Positions 26,321-34,426 of a DNA stretch of 64,000 nt are shown here, piece by piece. The notes below the pieces were generated by a model. The model saw nothing but the letters and a program-made list of their open reading frames with translations. It was not told the origin of the DNA and made no database searches. Origin of the DNA: Sphingomonas spermidinifaciens (lineage in GTDB: Bacteria > Pseudomonadota > Alphaproteobacteria > Sphingomonadales > Sphingomonadaceae); the NCBI RefSeq assembly GCF_002351485.1, contig NZ_NWMW01000001.1:1736001-1800000 (forward strand), read 5' to 3'. The translations under genes were made by a program, and so were the position numbers. How positions within the stretch are numbered: position 1 is the first letter of the stretch; every line of letters begins with the position of its first letter.

Positions 26321-27631
26321 ATGGACCGCCGAACGATCCTGAAGGGCGCGGGCGCAACCGCCGGGCTGGCGATGACCGCCAGAAGCTATGCACGCATCCA
26401 GGGTGCGAACGATCGCCTCCGCGTCGCGGTGGTCGGCATCAACGGCCGCGGTCAGGCGCATATGAGCGCCTTCACCAAGGTGCCGGGGTGCGAGATCACC
26501 CATTTGGTCGATGTCGATTCGGACGTGCTCGCCAAGCGCGCCGACGCCTTCGCCGGGAAGGGCAATCGGCGACCGGCGCTCGAGCGCGACTATCGCCGGC
26601 TGCTCGCCCGCAAGGACGTCGATATCGTTACCGTCGCGACGCCCGATCATTCGCATGCCAAGATCGGCGTCGATGCGATGCGGGCCGGCGCGCACGTCTA
26701 TCTCGAGAAGCCGATCGGCATCGCGCCCGCCGAGGGCGAGGCGCTGATCGCCGCGCAGCAGCGCACCGGCCGCGTTCTTCAGGTCGGCAATCAGCAGCGG
26801 TCGAGCATCGAGACGCGTCAGCTCCTCGAACTCGTCCGCGACGGCACGCTGGGCGACGTTTACGAGGCGCAGACCTGGTACGCCAACAACCGCAAGTCGA
26901 TCGGCAAGGGCAAGGTCACGGCACCCCCCGCCAATCTCGACTGGGAGCTGTGGCAGGGGCCGCGCCCGCGCGGAGCCTACCGCGACAACCTCGTCCATTA
27001 TAACTGGCACTGGTTCTGGAAATACGGGACGGGCGAGATCTGCAACAATGCGATGCACGAGCTCGACATCGCCCGCTGGCTGATGGGCGTCACCTACCCG
27101 ACGGCCGTGTCGGCGAAGGGCGCGCGCAACTTCTGGAAGGGCGACGACTGGGAGATGTACGATTCGCTCGCCCTTGCGCTCGACTATGAGGGCGGGCGGA
27201 CGATCCGCTGGAACGGGCAGAGCTGCAACGGCATCCAGACCTTCGGGCGCGGGCGCGGCGTGCTGCTGCTCGGGACCAAGGGATCGGCGATCGTCGACCG
27301 CAACGGGTTCGAGCATTACGGTCTCGACGGCAAGCTGATCCGCGAGGTCAAGGCGCCGACCGAATCCGAGACCACGGGCACCGTCGGCGAGGGCGCGCTT
27401 GACGTCTATCACGCGCAGAACTTCATCGACGTGATCCGCGGCAAATCGCGGGCGCTCAACTCGCCGATCGCGGAAGGGCATATCAGCACGACGCTTTGCC
27501 ACCTCGGCAACATGGCCTATCGCACCGATGCCGACCTCAAGGTCGATCCGCGCACGGGCCGCCCGGCGAGCGCGGCGGCGATGAAGCTCTGGGCAGTCGA
27601 CTATGCGCCCGGCTGGGGGCTGAACGCCTGA
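26321..27631 (+). CDS. Tat-exported Gfo/Idh/MocA oxidoreductase (1 of 4 in window)
   Basis: A 436-residue NAD(P)-dependent sugar oxidoreductase. The N-terminus MDRRTILKGAGATAGLAM is a twin-arginine signal, so the protein is folded with its cofactor before export to the periplasm. The Rossmann part starts RVAVVGINGRGQAHM. The catalytic lysine is in VYLEKPIGIAP. The C-terminal half has GEICNNAMHELDIARWLMG, with the histidine typical of the family. It lies 11 bp after the DUF1080 stop codon (GGGACGAGGG ribosome site). The likely reaction is oxidation of a glycoside hydroxyl, probably to a 3-keto sugar, before DUF1080 action. This is inferred from context. Confidence 0.9.
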   Translation: MDRRTILKGAGATAGLAMTARSYARIQGANDRLRVAVVGINGRGQAHMSAFTKVPGCEITHLVDVDSDVLAKRADAFAGKGNRRPALERDYRRLLARKDVDIVTVATPDHSHAKIGVDAMRAGAHVYLEKPIGIAPAEGEALIAAQQRTGRVLQVGNQQRSSIETRQLLELVRDGTLGDVYEAQTWYANNRKSIGKGKVTAPPANLDWELWQGPRPRGAYRDNLVHYNWHWFWKYGTGEICNNAMHELDIARWLMGVTYPTAVSAKGARNFWKGDDWEMYDSLALALDYEGGRTIRWNGQSCNGIQTFGRGRGVLLLGTKGSAIVDRNGFEHYGLDGKLIREVKAPTESETTGTVGEGALDVYHAQNFIDVIRGKSRALNSPIAEGHISTTLCHLGNMAYRTDADLKVDPRTGRPASAAAMKLWAVDYAPGWGLNA

Positions 27632-27660
27632 CCGAGACGCGCATCGAGCGGTTCGCCGCG

Positions 27661-28464
27661 ATGGGAACGCGCGTCGAGCTGCATGTCTTCGGCGCGGTGG
27701 ATGCCGACTGCCTTACCGCCGCGCGGCGCGCGATCGAGGCGGTGGACGATGCGCTGACGATCCACCGCCCCTCGCCCACGACGGCGCTCAACGAGGTGCT
27801 GGCGGATGGCGGGACCGCCGCCATCGACGATCCGATCCTGCTCGATGCGCTGGGACGCGCGGCCCACGCGGTCGCGGCAACCGGCGGCCTGTTCGACCCG
27901 ACCGCCGCCGTCGGCGTGCCGGGACGCTGGCCCGCGCTGTCGATCGACCTTGTGGCTGCGCGGATCGAGGCCAGGGTGCCGGCGGCGTTAGACTTTGGCG
28001 GGTTCGGCAAGGGCTATGCGCTTGATCGCGCGGCCGATATCCTGCGCGCCGGCGGGGCGGCGAGCGCACTCCTGTCGGCGGGGGAAAGCTCGATCGCGGT
28101 GATCGGGTCGCACCCGCTCGGCGGGGGCTGGCCGCTCGCGATACCCGATCCGGTCGAGGTTGGGGCGACGCTGACGGTGATCGAGGTCGAGGACGCCGCG
28201 CTGTCGATCTCGGCCACGGCCGGAGCGGGGATGCTCGCACCGAACCGCGCCGCCACGGTCCGCCCACGCGACGGGTGTGCCGTGACGGATGCCCGGACCG
28301 CGGTGGCGGTCGAGACGAACGGCGCGCTGGCCGAGGCGATCAGCACCGCGCTGATCGTCGCCGATGCGGACGAGGCGGCGGCGCTGATCGCGGCGAGCCC
28401 CGGCGGTCGCGGCCTTTATCATCATGCCGCGGCAACGACCGCGGCGCGAGAGGATGTTGTATGA
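27661..28464 (+). CDS. ApbE-like FAD:protein FMN transferase, diverged
   Basis: A 267-residue protein if it starts at ATG 27661. The family motif RFAAMGTRVEL begins upstream of that ATG, so translation may start at a non-standard codon near 27628 (CTG, overlapping the previous stop). Family features are DFGGFGKGYALD (about 110-125), LLSAGESSIAVIG and SISATAGAG. ApbE normally attaches FMN to a threonine of exported flavoproteins. Here the usual H-I-I-D-P-x-T-G stretch reads ATVRPRDG, and the metal-binding Asp of ADALSTA is Glu (AEAISTAL). No lipoprotein signal and no FMN-bind target are seen nearby. Either catalysis is altered or this is a specialised subgroup. Confidence 0.8.
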   Translation: MGTRVELHVFGAVDADCLTAARRAIEAVDDALTIHRPSPTTALNEVLADGGTAAIDDPILLDALGRAAHAVAATGGLFDPTAAVGVPGRWPALSIDLVAARIEARVPAALDFGGFGKGYALDRAADILRAGGAASALLSAGESSIAVIGSHPLGGGWPLAIPDPVEVGATLTVIEVEDAALSISATAGAGMLAPNRAATVRPRDGCAVTDARTAVAVETNGALAEAISTALIVADADEAAALIAASPGGRGLYHHAAATTAAREDVV

Positions 28465-29720
28465 ACGAGCGTGACTTCGACCTGACCCGCCGCGGCTTTC
28501 TCGACCGCGTGCTCGCCGCCTCGACCGGCGTCGGCATGGCGGCGGCAGCTCCCTGGGCGAGTGCGGCGGCGGCAGGCATTCAGCGCGGCGACCGGGTGAG
28601 ACTGGGCGTCGTCGGTACCGGCGATCGCGGTCGGGCGCTGATCCAGAACATCCTCAAGACAAAGAATTGCACCGTTGCGGCGATCTGCGACAGCTATGCC
28701 CCGCATCTGGCGCGCGGCCGGGCGCTGGTGCCCGCAGGAACGCCGAGCTTCGCCGACTATCGCGCGATGCTTGATGCGAGGGGCATCGATGCGGTGGTGA
28801 TCGCGACGCCGCTCGATCTGCATGCCAGCCAGACCTTCATGGCGCTCGATGCCGGGCTGCACGTCTGGTGCGAGAAGGCGATGGCGCGCACGATCGCCGA
28901 TTGCGGCGGGATGGTGTCCCGCGCCCGCGCCGCCCGAAAGGTGCTCCAGATCGGCCACCAGCGCATGTTCCACCCGACCTATCTCAATGCTCGCAAGCGC
29001 GCCGCAGCGGGGGAGATCGGCACGATCACGCAGGTGCGCGCCAGCTGGCACCGCAACAAGAGCTGGCGCCGCCCGGTGGCGGCGGACGCCACCGACCGGC
29101 AAATCAACTGGCGCCTCTATCGCGATCGCTCCGCCGGGCTGATGACCGAGCTCGCGACGCACCAGCTTCAGGTCGCCAACTGGTTCATGGACGCGCTGCC
29201 GACACGGGTAATGGGGTCGGGCAGCATCTGCTTCTGGAAGGACGGGCGAGAGGTCTATGACCATGTCGCGCTGGTCTTCGACTATCCGGGCGGGCGGAAG
29301 ACGATCTACACGTCGCTGCTCAACAACGCCCGCTATGGCTGCGAGGAGCAGATCCAGGGGAGCAAGGGGACGATCGAGCCCGAGCTCGGCCGCATCTATT
29401 CGGAGGACCCGGCCGCCGTCCCCGCTCTCGCGCAGATGCAGTGCGACGTCGCCGAGGGCAAGAAGCGCGCAGTGCCGATCGGCGGCGCGACCTGGTTTCC
29501 CGAACTCCCTGTCCGTACGCCGGGCAGTCCGCTCGGCTGGGGCGAGTATGACGAGACGATGCTCCAGTTCGAGGGGTTCGGCGAGGCGGTGCGCAAGGGG
29601 CGCGAGCTGCCGGGGCTGCTGAAAGAGGCGTATTATGCCAGCGTCGCGTCGTTGCTCGGGGAACAGGCGATGGACAGCGGGCGGGCGCTGGAGTGGCCGC
29701 GGGATCTGGTGAGCGTCTAG
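28461..29720 (+). CDS. Tat-exported Gfo/Idh/MocA oxidoreductase (2 of 4)
   Basis: A 419-residue protein whose ATG overlaps the ApbE-like stop codon (ATGA). A long twin-arginine signal, DLTRRGFLDRVLAASTGVGM, ends near AASAGI. The Rossmann fold starts RLGVVGTGDRGRALIQN. The usual EKP motif is changed to EKA (VWCEKAMARTIADC), keeping the catalytic lysine. The substrate domain has GLMTELATHQLQVANWFMDALP. A short inverted-repeat element follows the gene. Together with the preceding three genes it forms an exported glycoside-processing set. Specific chemistry is not known. Confidence 0.9.
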   Translation: MNERDFDLTRRGFLDRVLAASTGVGMAAAAPWASAAAAGIQRGDRVRLGVVGTGDRGRALIQNILKTKNCTVAAICDSYAPHLARGRALVPAGTPSFADYRAMLDARGIDAVVIATPLDLHASQTFMALDAGLHVWCEKAMARTIADCGGMVSRARAARKVLQIGHQRMFHPTYLNARKRAAAGEIGTITQVRASWHRNKSWRRPVAADATDRQINWRLYRDRSAGLMTELATHQLQVANWFMDALPTRVMGSGSICFWKDGREVYDHVALVFDYPGGRKTIYTSLLNNARYGCEEQIQGSKGTIEPELGRIYSEDPAAVPALAQMQCDVAEGKKRAVPIGGATWFPELPVRTPGSPLGWGEYDETMLQFEGFGEAVRKGRELPGLLKEAYYASVASLLGEQAMDSGRALEWPRDLVSV

Positions 29721-29733
29721 CCTCCCCCCGTTT

Positions 29734-29829
29734 GTCCCGAGCGAAGTCGAGGGACTTATTCGAGCGCAGCGAGAAGGCGGCAGGGTGCCTCGGCTTCGCT
29801 CGGCAAGCTCCCTCGACTTCGCTCGGGAC
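29734..29829. repeat. 21-bp perfect inverted repeat between convergent genes
   Basis: Bases 29734-29754 are the exact reverse complement of 29809-29829 (core CCCGAGCGAAGTCGAGGGA), with a 54-bp spacer that holds further related fragments (cctcggcttcgctcgg at 29789-29804). The element separates the convergent oxidoreductase and MFS genes. The related string CGAGCGAAGCCGAGG is seen at 7982-7996, so it is probably a dispersed repeat that may double as a terminator. Confidence 0.7.
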
Positions 29830-29844
29830 GAGCGGGAAGTAGGG

Positions 29845-31119
29845 TCACGCCCCTGCCTTCACCTCCAGCCGCGGCACCAGCAGGTGGATGATCGCCAGCG
29901 CCACGAGATACGCGCTCCCCGCCCAGACGAACACCGGCGCGTAGCTGCCCACCGTCTCGAGCACCTGCCCGACATATGTGGACATGAGCATGCCGCCGAC
30001 CGCCCCCGCCGCGCCGCCGATCCCCATCACCGACGCGACCGAAGAGCGTGGGAAGGTGTCGCTGACCATCGTGTAGAGGTTCGACGACCAGCCCTGATGC
30101 GCCGCGGCGGCAAGGCCGATGATCGCAACCGCGGTCCACAGCCCCGACACGCTGCTGGCAAAGAAGATCGGCAGGACGCAGAGCGCGCAGACAAGCAGCG
30201 CCGCCTTGCGCCCGGCATTGACGCTCATCCCCCGCTTGATGAGTGCCGAGGACAGCCAGCCGCCGCCGATGCTCCCCACGTCGGCGAGCAGATAAACGGC
30301 GATCAGCGGGGGGCCAAACGTCTTGAGGTCGAGGCCGTGGCGCTTGGCGAAGAAGTCGGGCAACCAGAACAGGAACAGATACCAGACCGGATCGGTCAGG
30401 AACTTGCCCGCGATGAACGCCCAGGTGCCGCGGCGGCGGAACAGCGCGGACCAGGGGATCTTCGGCGCGTCCTCCGCCGGGGCGACGTCCGAATTGATAA
30501 AGGCGAGCTCGGAGGGCGAGACGCGCGGATGCTCAGCGGGCTTGCGATAGAAGGCGAGCCACGCGACCAGCCAGACGAAGCCGAGCAGACCGGTGATGAT
30601 GAAGGCCGCCTCCCATCCCAGCTGGATCGCAAGGACGGGAACGATAATCGGCGTCGCGATCGCGCCGACATTGGCCCCGGCGTTGAGGATGCCCGCAGCA
30701 AGCGCGCGCTCCTTCTTTGGAAACCACTCGGCGACCGACTTGATCGCCGCAGGAAAGTTCGCCGCCTCGCCCAGCCCCAGCGCGAACCGCGCCGCCGCAA
30801 AGCCGCCCGGCGTGCGGGCGAGCGCATGGACCATCGCCGCCAGGCTCCAGATCGCGATCGCGCCGGCATAGCCGAGCTTCGAGCCGATCCGGTCGATGAT
30901 CGGCCCGCACGCAAGCAGGCCGATCCCGTAGGCGGCCTGGAACCAGAAGACGATGTTGCCGTAGTCGACCTCGCTCCAGCCCAGTTCGGCCTGAAGCGTG
31001 GGTTTCAGGATGCCGATGATCTGGCGGTCGATATAGTTGATCGTCGTCGCGAAGAAGAGCAGCGCGCAGATGATCCAGCGCACATTGCTGGCGGGCCGTG
31101 TCGGTCCGTTGGGTGTCAC
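29845..31119 (-). CDS. MFS transporter, ACS family, hexuronate-type
   Basis: A 424-residue, 12-helix inner-membrane carrier of the anion:cation symporter (ACS) family, resembling ExuT-like hexuronate transporters. The start is GTG 31119, preceded by GAGGGAGAGAAG; a longer open frame upstream overlaps uxuA. Family motifs are TTINYIDRQIIGILKPTLQ in helix 1, and GLGEAANFPAAIKSVAEWFPKKERALAAG, the ACS signature between helices 4 and 5. It lies 37 bp downstream of uxuA on the same strand. Uptake of a uronate or aldonate feeding UxuA is the natural inference. Confidence 0.9.
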   Translation of the reverse strand: MTPNGPTRPASNVRWIICALLFFATTINYIDRQIIGILKPTLQAELGWSEVDYGNIVFWFQAAYGIGLLACGPIIDRIGSKLGYAGAIAIWSLAAMVHALARTPGGFAAARFALGLGEAANFPAAIKSVAEWFPKKERALAAGILNAGANVGAIATPIIVPVLAIQLGWEAAFIITGLLGFVWLVAWLAFYRKPAEHPRVSPSELAFINSDVAPAEDAPKIPWSALFRRRGTWAFIAGKFLTDPVWYLFLFWLPDFFAKRHGLDLKTFGPPLIAVYLLADVGSIGGGWLSSALIKRGMSVNAGRKAALLVCALCVLPIFFASSVSGLWTAVAIIGLAAAAHQGWSSNLYTMVSDTFPRSSVASVMGIGGAAGAVGGMLMSTYVGQVLETVGSYAPVFVWAGSAYLVALAIIHLLVPRLEVKAGA

Positions 31120-31156
31120 GCTCTTCTCTCCCTCGTCGCGGGCGTTCCCGCTTCTG

Positions 31157-32320
31157 TCAGTTGGCGCGGGCGTGGGCGATGCCGCGTTCGAGACCGCGCA
31201 GTTCGGCAAGGCCCCGCATCCGCCCGAGCAGTGAATAGCCCGGCAGCGTGCGCTTGTTGAGGTCGTCGAGCATCTGGTGGCCGTGGTCGGGCCGCATCGG
31301 GATCGAGCGACCCTCGCGCATTTGCAGGTCATGGACCGCGGCGACGATGCGCGGCATCTCGGCGTCGCCCTCCAGATGCGCAGCCTCGTGGAACGTGCCC
31401 CCGCCCTCTCGACGGACCGAGCGGAGGTGAAGGAAGCCGATCCGGCTGCCAAGCCGCTCGACCATGCCGGGCAGGTCGTTGTCCGCGCGTGCGCCGAACG
31501 AGCCCGAGCAGAAGCAAAGTCCGTTGGCGGCGCTCGGCACGGCCTCGAACAGTTGGGTCACATCGGCCTCGGTACTGACGACGCGCGGCAGGCCGAACAG
31601 CGGAAAGGGCGGGTCGTCGGGATGGACGACCAGGCGGATGCCGAGCGATTCGGCATGCGGGCAGACCGCCTCCAAGAAGGCGATCAGGTTGGCACGCAGC
31701 GCGTCGGCGCCGAGCTCGGCATAGCGCGCCAGCGCCTCGCGGAAGCCGTTGCGGGTGAAGCCCTCCTCGCTGCCCGGCAGGCCGGCGATGATCGTCGCCT
31801 CGAGCGCGGCGCACGCGCCCTCGTCCATCGCCGCATGCCGCCGCGCCGCGCGCTCGAGCAGGTCGGGCGCATAGTCCGCTTCCGCCCCCGGCCGGCGGAG
31901 GATGAAGCAGTCGTAGAGCGCCGCCATCTCATGCTCGAACCGCAGCGCCCTCGCGCCGTCGGGCAGTTCCCAGCCAAGGTCGGTGCGCGTCCAGTCGAGC
32001 ACGGGCATGAAGTTGTAGGTGACGACGTCGATGCCCGCCGCGGCAAGGTTCGTCAGCGTCCGGCAATAGGCGTCGAGAAAGCGAGCGGGATCGCCCGTGC
32101 CGGTCTTGATATCATCATGGACGGGCACGCTTTCGACGACGCGCCAGCGAAGGCCAGCCGCCTCGATCCGGTCGCGATAGGCTGCGATCGTCTCGGCCGG
32201 CCAGACTGCGCCATTGGGCAGATCGTGGAGCGCGCTCACGATATCGGTCGCGCCCGATTGCCGAATATCCCGAAGCGATACCGGGTCGGATGCCCCGAAC
32301 CATCGCATCGCCTGCGTCAT
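31157..32320 (-). CDS. uxuA: Mannonate dehydratase
   Basis: A 387-residue enzyme that dehydrates D-mannonate to 2-keto-3-deoxygluconate in hexuronate catabolism. It starts MTQAMRWFGASDPVSLRDIR, the canonical UxuA N-terminus; a GTG two codons upstream is less likely. The metal-binding residues are in VVHPDDPP (His/Asp), LCFCSGSFG (Cys), FLHLRSV (His) and RPDHGHQM (Asp/His). It is cytosolic. It is expressed with the MFS carrier downstream. No uxuB, uxaC or KDG kinase gene is in this window, so the rest of the route must be elsewhere. Confidence 0.95.
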   Translation of the reverse strand: MTQAMRWFGASDPVSLRDIRQSGATDIVSALHDLPNGAVWPAETIAAYRDRIEAAGLRWRVVESVPVHDDIKTGTGDPARFLDAYCRTLTNLAAAGIDVVTYNFMPVLDWTRTDLGWELPDGARALRFEHEMAALYDCFILRRPGAEADYAPDLLERAARRHAAMDEGACAALEATIIAGLPGSEEGFTRNGFREALARYAELGADALRANLIAFLEAVCPHAESLGIRLVVHPDDPPFPLFGLPRVVSTEADVTQLFEAVPSAANGLCFCSGSFGARADNDLPGMVERLGSRIGFLHLRSVRREGGGTFHEAAHLEGDAEMPRIVAAVHDLQMREGRSIPMRPDHGHQMLDDLNKRTLPGYSLLGRMRGLAELRGLERGIAHARAN

Positions 32321-32373
32321 CCACACGCCAACTGCCCCCGCTCTCGTACAGCGTCTTCGCCGCTTTACGATCT

Positions 32374-32384
32374 GCTATCATAGC
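32374..32384. promoter_or_regulatory. Short palindrome in uxuA/oxidoreductase divergent promoter
   Basis: GCTATCATAGC is a perfect 5-bp inverted repeat around one base, placed 54 bp upstream of the uxuA start and 54 bp upstream of the divergent oxidoreductase start at 32438. The position suits a regulator acting on both transcripts. It is a sequence observation only. Confidence 0.3.
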
Positions 32385-32437
32385 GGATATGACAGGCCAA
32401 TATTAAAATCGGTAAGACATCTTTTCGGAGGGGTATC

Positions 32438-33646
32438 ATGCAGCAGGTCGATCGGCGCGCATTGCTGGCAGGATTGGGCATCAGCAGCGCTGCAATGGCG
32501 ATGAGCGGTGCACATGCCCAGTCCACGGCGCAGGGCAATGCCGCGCCCGAGCGCGGCCCGCCGCGCGGTCCCGACCCGTCGGCGCGCGACCGCATCCGCT
32601 TCGCGGTGATCGGCCTCGACCATCCGCACATCTATGCAATGACCGACGCGCTGATCCGCGGCGGCGGCACGCTGGCGATGGTGCATGCGCCGGATGCCAA
32701 GCAGCGCGCGGCATTCCTCGACCGCTATGGCGACGTCCGCCTTGCGCGCAGCGAGGCCGAGGTGCTCGAGGCGCGCGATATCCAGCTCGTCGCAAGCGCC
32801 GCGATCCCCGACCTGCGCGCGCCGCTCGGCATCCGGGTGATGCGGGCCGGCAAGGACTTCCTGTCGGACAAGCCCGGCATCACCAGCCTCGCCCAGCTCG
32901 CCGCCGTCCGCCGCACCATCACCGAGACGCGGCGGAAGTTCGCGATCCTCTATTCCGAACGCTACGAGGTGCGCGCCGCGGTGCGCGCGGGCGAACTGGT
33001 GAAGGCCGGCGCGATCGGGAAGGTCGTGCAGACCGTCAACCTCGCGCCGCACCGGATGAGCCCGGCGAGCCGCCCCGACTGGTTCTGGGACACCGCGCGA
33101 TATGGCGGCATCCTGACCGATATCGGCAGCCATCAGGCCGACCAGTTCCTGTTCTATACCGGCTCGACCCGCGCCGAGGTGGTTTCGGCACAGGCGGGCA
33201 ATGTCGGCACGCCCCAGCATCCGCGCTTCCAGGATTTTGGCGACATGACGCTGAGGGGCGACGGCGGCACCGGCTATGTCCGTGTCGACTGGTTCACGCC
33301 CGACGGGCTGTCGACCTGGGGCGATGGACGGCTGTTCATCCTCGGCACGCAAGGCTTCATCGAACTGCGCAAATATATCGACGTGGCCGGGCGGCCTGGC
33401 GGCGACCACCTCTTCATCACCGACGCCAAGGGGTCACGCCATGAGGATTGCAGCCGCGTCCCCCTGCCCTTCGGCCCGCAGTTCGTCAGCGATGTCGTCG
33501 AGCGAACCGCGGTTGCGCAGGACCAGCGCCAGGCGCTGCTTGCCGCCGAACTCGTGCTGAGGGCACAGGCGAAGGCGACGCCGCCCGTCATGGACAGCGC
33601 CGCCGTTCAGTCCGCCGCCGATCGATCCGCGCGGCGGCGCAGATAG
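32438..33646 (+). CDS. Tat-exported Gfo/Idh/MocA oxidoreductase (3 of 4)
   Basis: A 402-residue protein with a strong ribosome site (GGAGGGG). The signal DRRALLAGLGISSAAMAMSG is of the twin-arginine type and is followed by a proline-rich linker (ERGPPRGPDP). The Rossmann fold starts RFAVIGLDHPHIYAM. The EKP motif is replaced by DKP (DFLSDKPGITS), keeping the lysine. The second domain has YGGILTDIGSHQADQFLFY. It is divergent from uxuA. The last 13 codons overlap the convergent Hpt gene by 40 bp. The oxidised sugar is unknown; the context suggests glycoside or uronate breakdown. Confidence 0.9.
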   Translation: MQQVDRRALLAGLGISSAAMAMSGAHAQSTAQGNAAPERGPPRGPDPSARDRIRFAVIGLDHPHIYAMTDALIRGGGTLAMVHAPDAKQRAAFLDRYGDVRLARSEAEVLEARDIQLVASAAIPDLRAPLGIRVMRAGKDFLSDKPGITSLAQLAAVRRTITETRRKFAILYSERYEVRAAVRAGELVKAGAIGKVVQTVNLAPHRMSPASRPDWFWDTARYGGILTDIGSHQADQFLFYTGSTRAEVVSAQAGNVGTPQHPRFQDFGDMTLRGDGGTGYVRVDWFTPDGLSTWGDGRLFILGTQGFIELRKYIDVAGRPGGDHLFITDAKGSRHEDCSRVPLPFGPQFVSDVVERTAVAQDQRQALLAAELVLRAQAKATPPVMDSAAVQSAADRSARRRR

Positions 33647-34236
33647 TCGTTCAGGGCGGCAATCGCCCAGCCGGCCTCGCGCCGTGCCGCGGCTGTAAAC
33701 GCGGCAGGATCCTGCGACAGGCGCTCGGCACAATGCGCGAGCCGGCGAAACCCGAGCGTCCCGGCAAAGCCCCCCAGCCGGTGCGCCTCGAACGGATCAA
33801 GTGCCGGGGCGACGAGAAAGCGTTCGAGCTCCTCGGCCAGCCGGGCGGCCATCGGTCCGATCGCCGCGTCGCCGAACTGCTTGACCGTGCCGTTGAGCGC
33901 TTCCCCGCGATCGAGCCACGGCGCCAGCGCCGCACCGAACGCGGTGACGTCGTCGGGCATGGGAAGCTCGGGACGCCAGCTTCGCGCGGCCGGCGCGCCA
34001 TAGGTCAGGATCGGCACCCCGCTCGAACGGGTCTTGGCATCGGGCGCACGCAGGACGACGACGGCACCCGCGTCGTCGGCGTGCCGGGTCACACGGGCAT
34101 GGAGGCCGCGCACGATCGCGCTGACAATCCGCCGGCGGGCACGATCACGATCGGCGATCGCCACGACAAGCGGCCGCGGATCGAGCGGCGAGGCGCCGGA
34201 ACGCGCGCGCTTTTCGGCGTAACATATGATCTTCAT
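33607..34236 (-). CDS. Hpt-domain phosphotransfer protein
   Basis: A 209-residue cytosolic protein. The C-terminal Hpt domain (about 110-205) carries the phospho-accepting His152 in AHRLGGFAGTLGF. The N-terminal part (about 20-85) looks like a decayed receiver domain (PLVVAIADRDRARRRIVSAIV) with no clear phospho-aspartate. It would pass phosphate between the hybrid kinase encoded divergently (34427) and a response regulator, most simply the stand-alone receiver at 36869. The ATG at 34236 is used; a TTG lies one codon upstream. The 3' end overlaps the convergent oxidoreductase gene by 40 bp. Confidence 0.8.
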   Translation of the reverse strand: MKIICYAEKRARSGASPLDPRPLVVAIADRDRARRRIVSAIVRGLHARVTRHADDAGAVVVLRAPDAKTRSSGVPILTYGAPAARSWRPELPMPDDVTAFGAALAPWLDRGEALNGTVKQFGDAAIGPMAARLAEELERFLVAPALDPFEAHRLGGFAGTLGFRRLAHCAERLSQDPAAFTAAARREAGWAIAALNDYLRRRADRSAAD

Positions 34237-34426
34237 CAAGGCACGACAGGTAGGTTATTTGTCAGAGGAGTACCGATGAATGCGCGAAGGGGGCAAGTGA
34301 GCGTGAGCGGCCGGGTCGCTGTCGACAATGGCCGTTTGGCCAGGCGGGAGGTGCCGTGCCCGCAACACCGTCGATAATCTCCGTCCACCGGACGCCTCCG
34401 TGCGATCCGCACCGGCAGGCGAGCCG

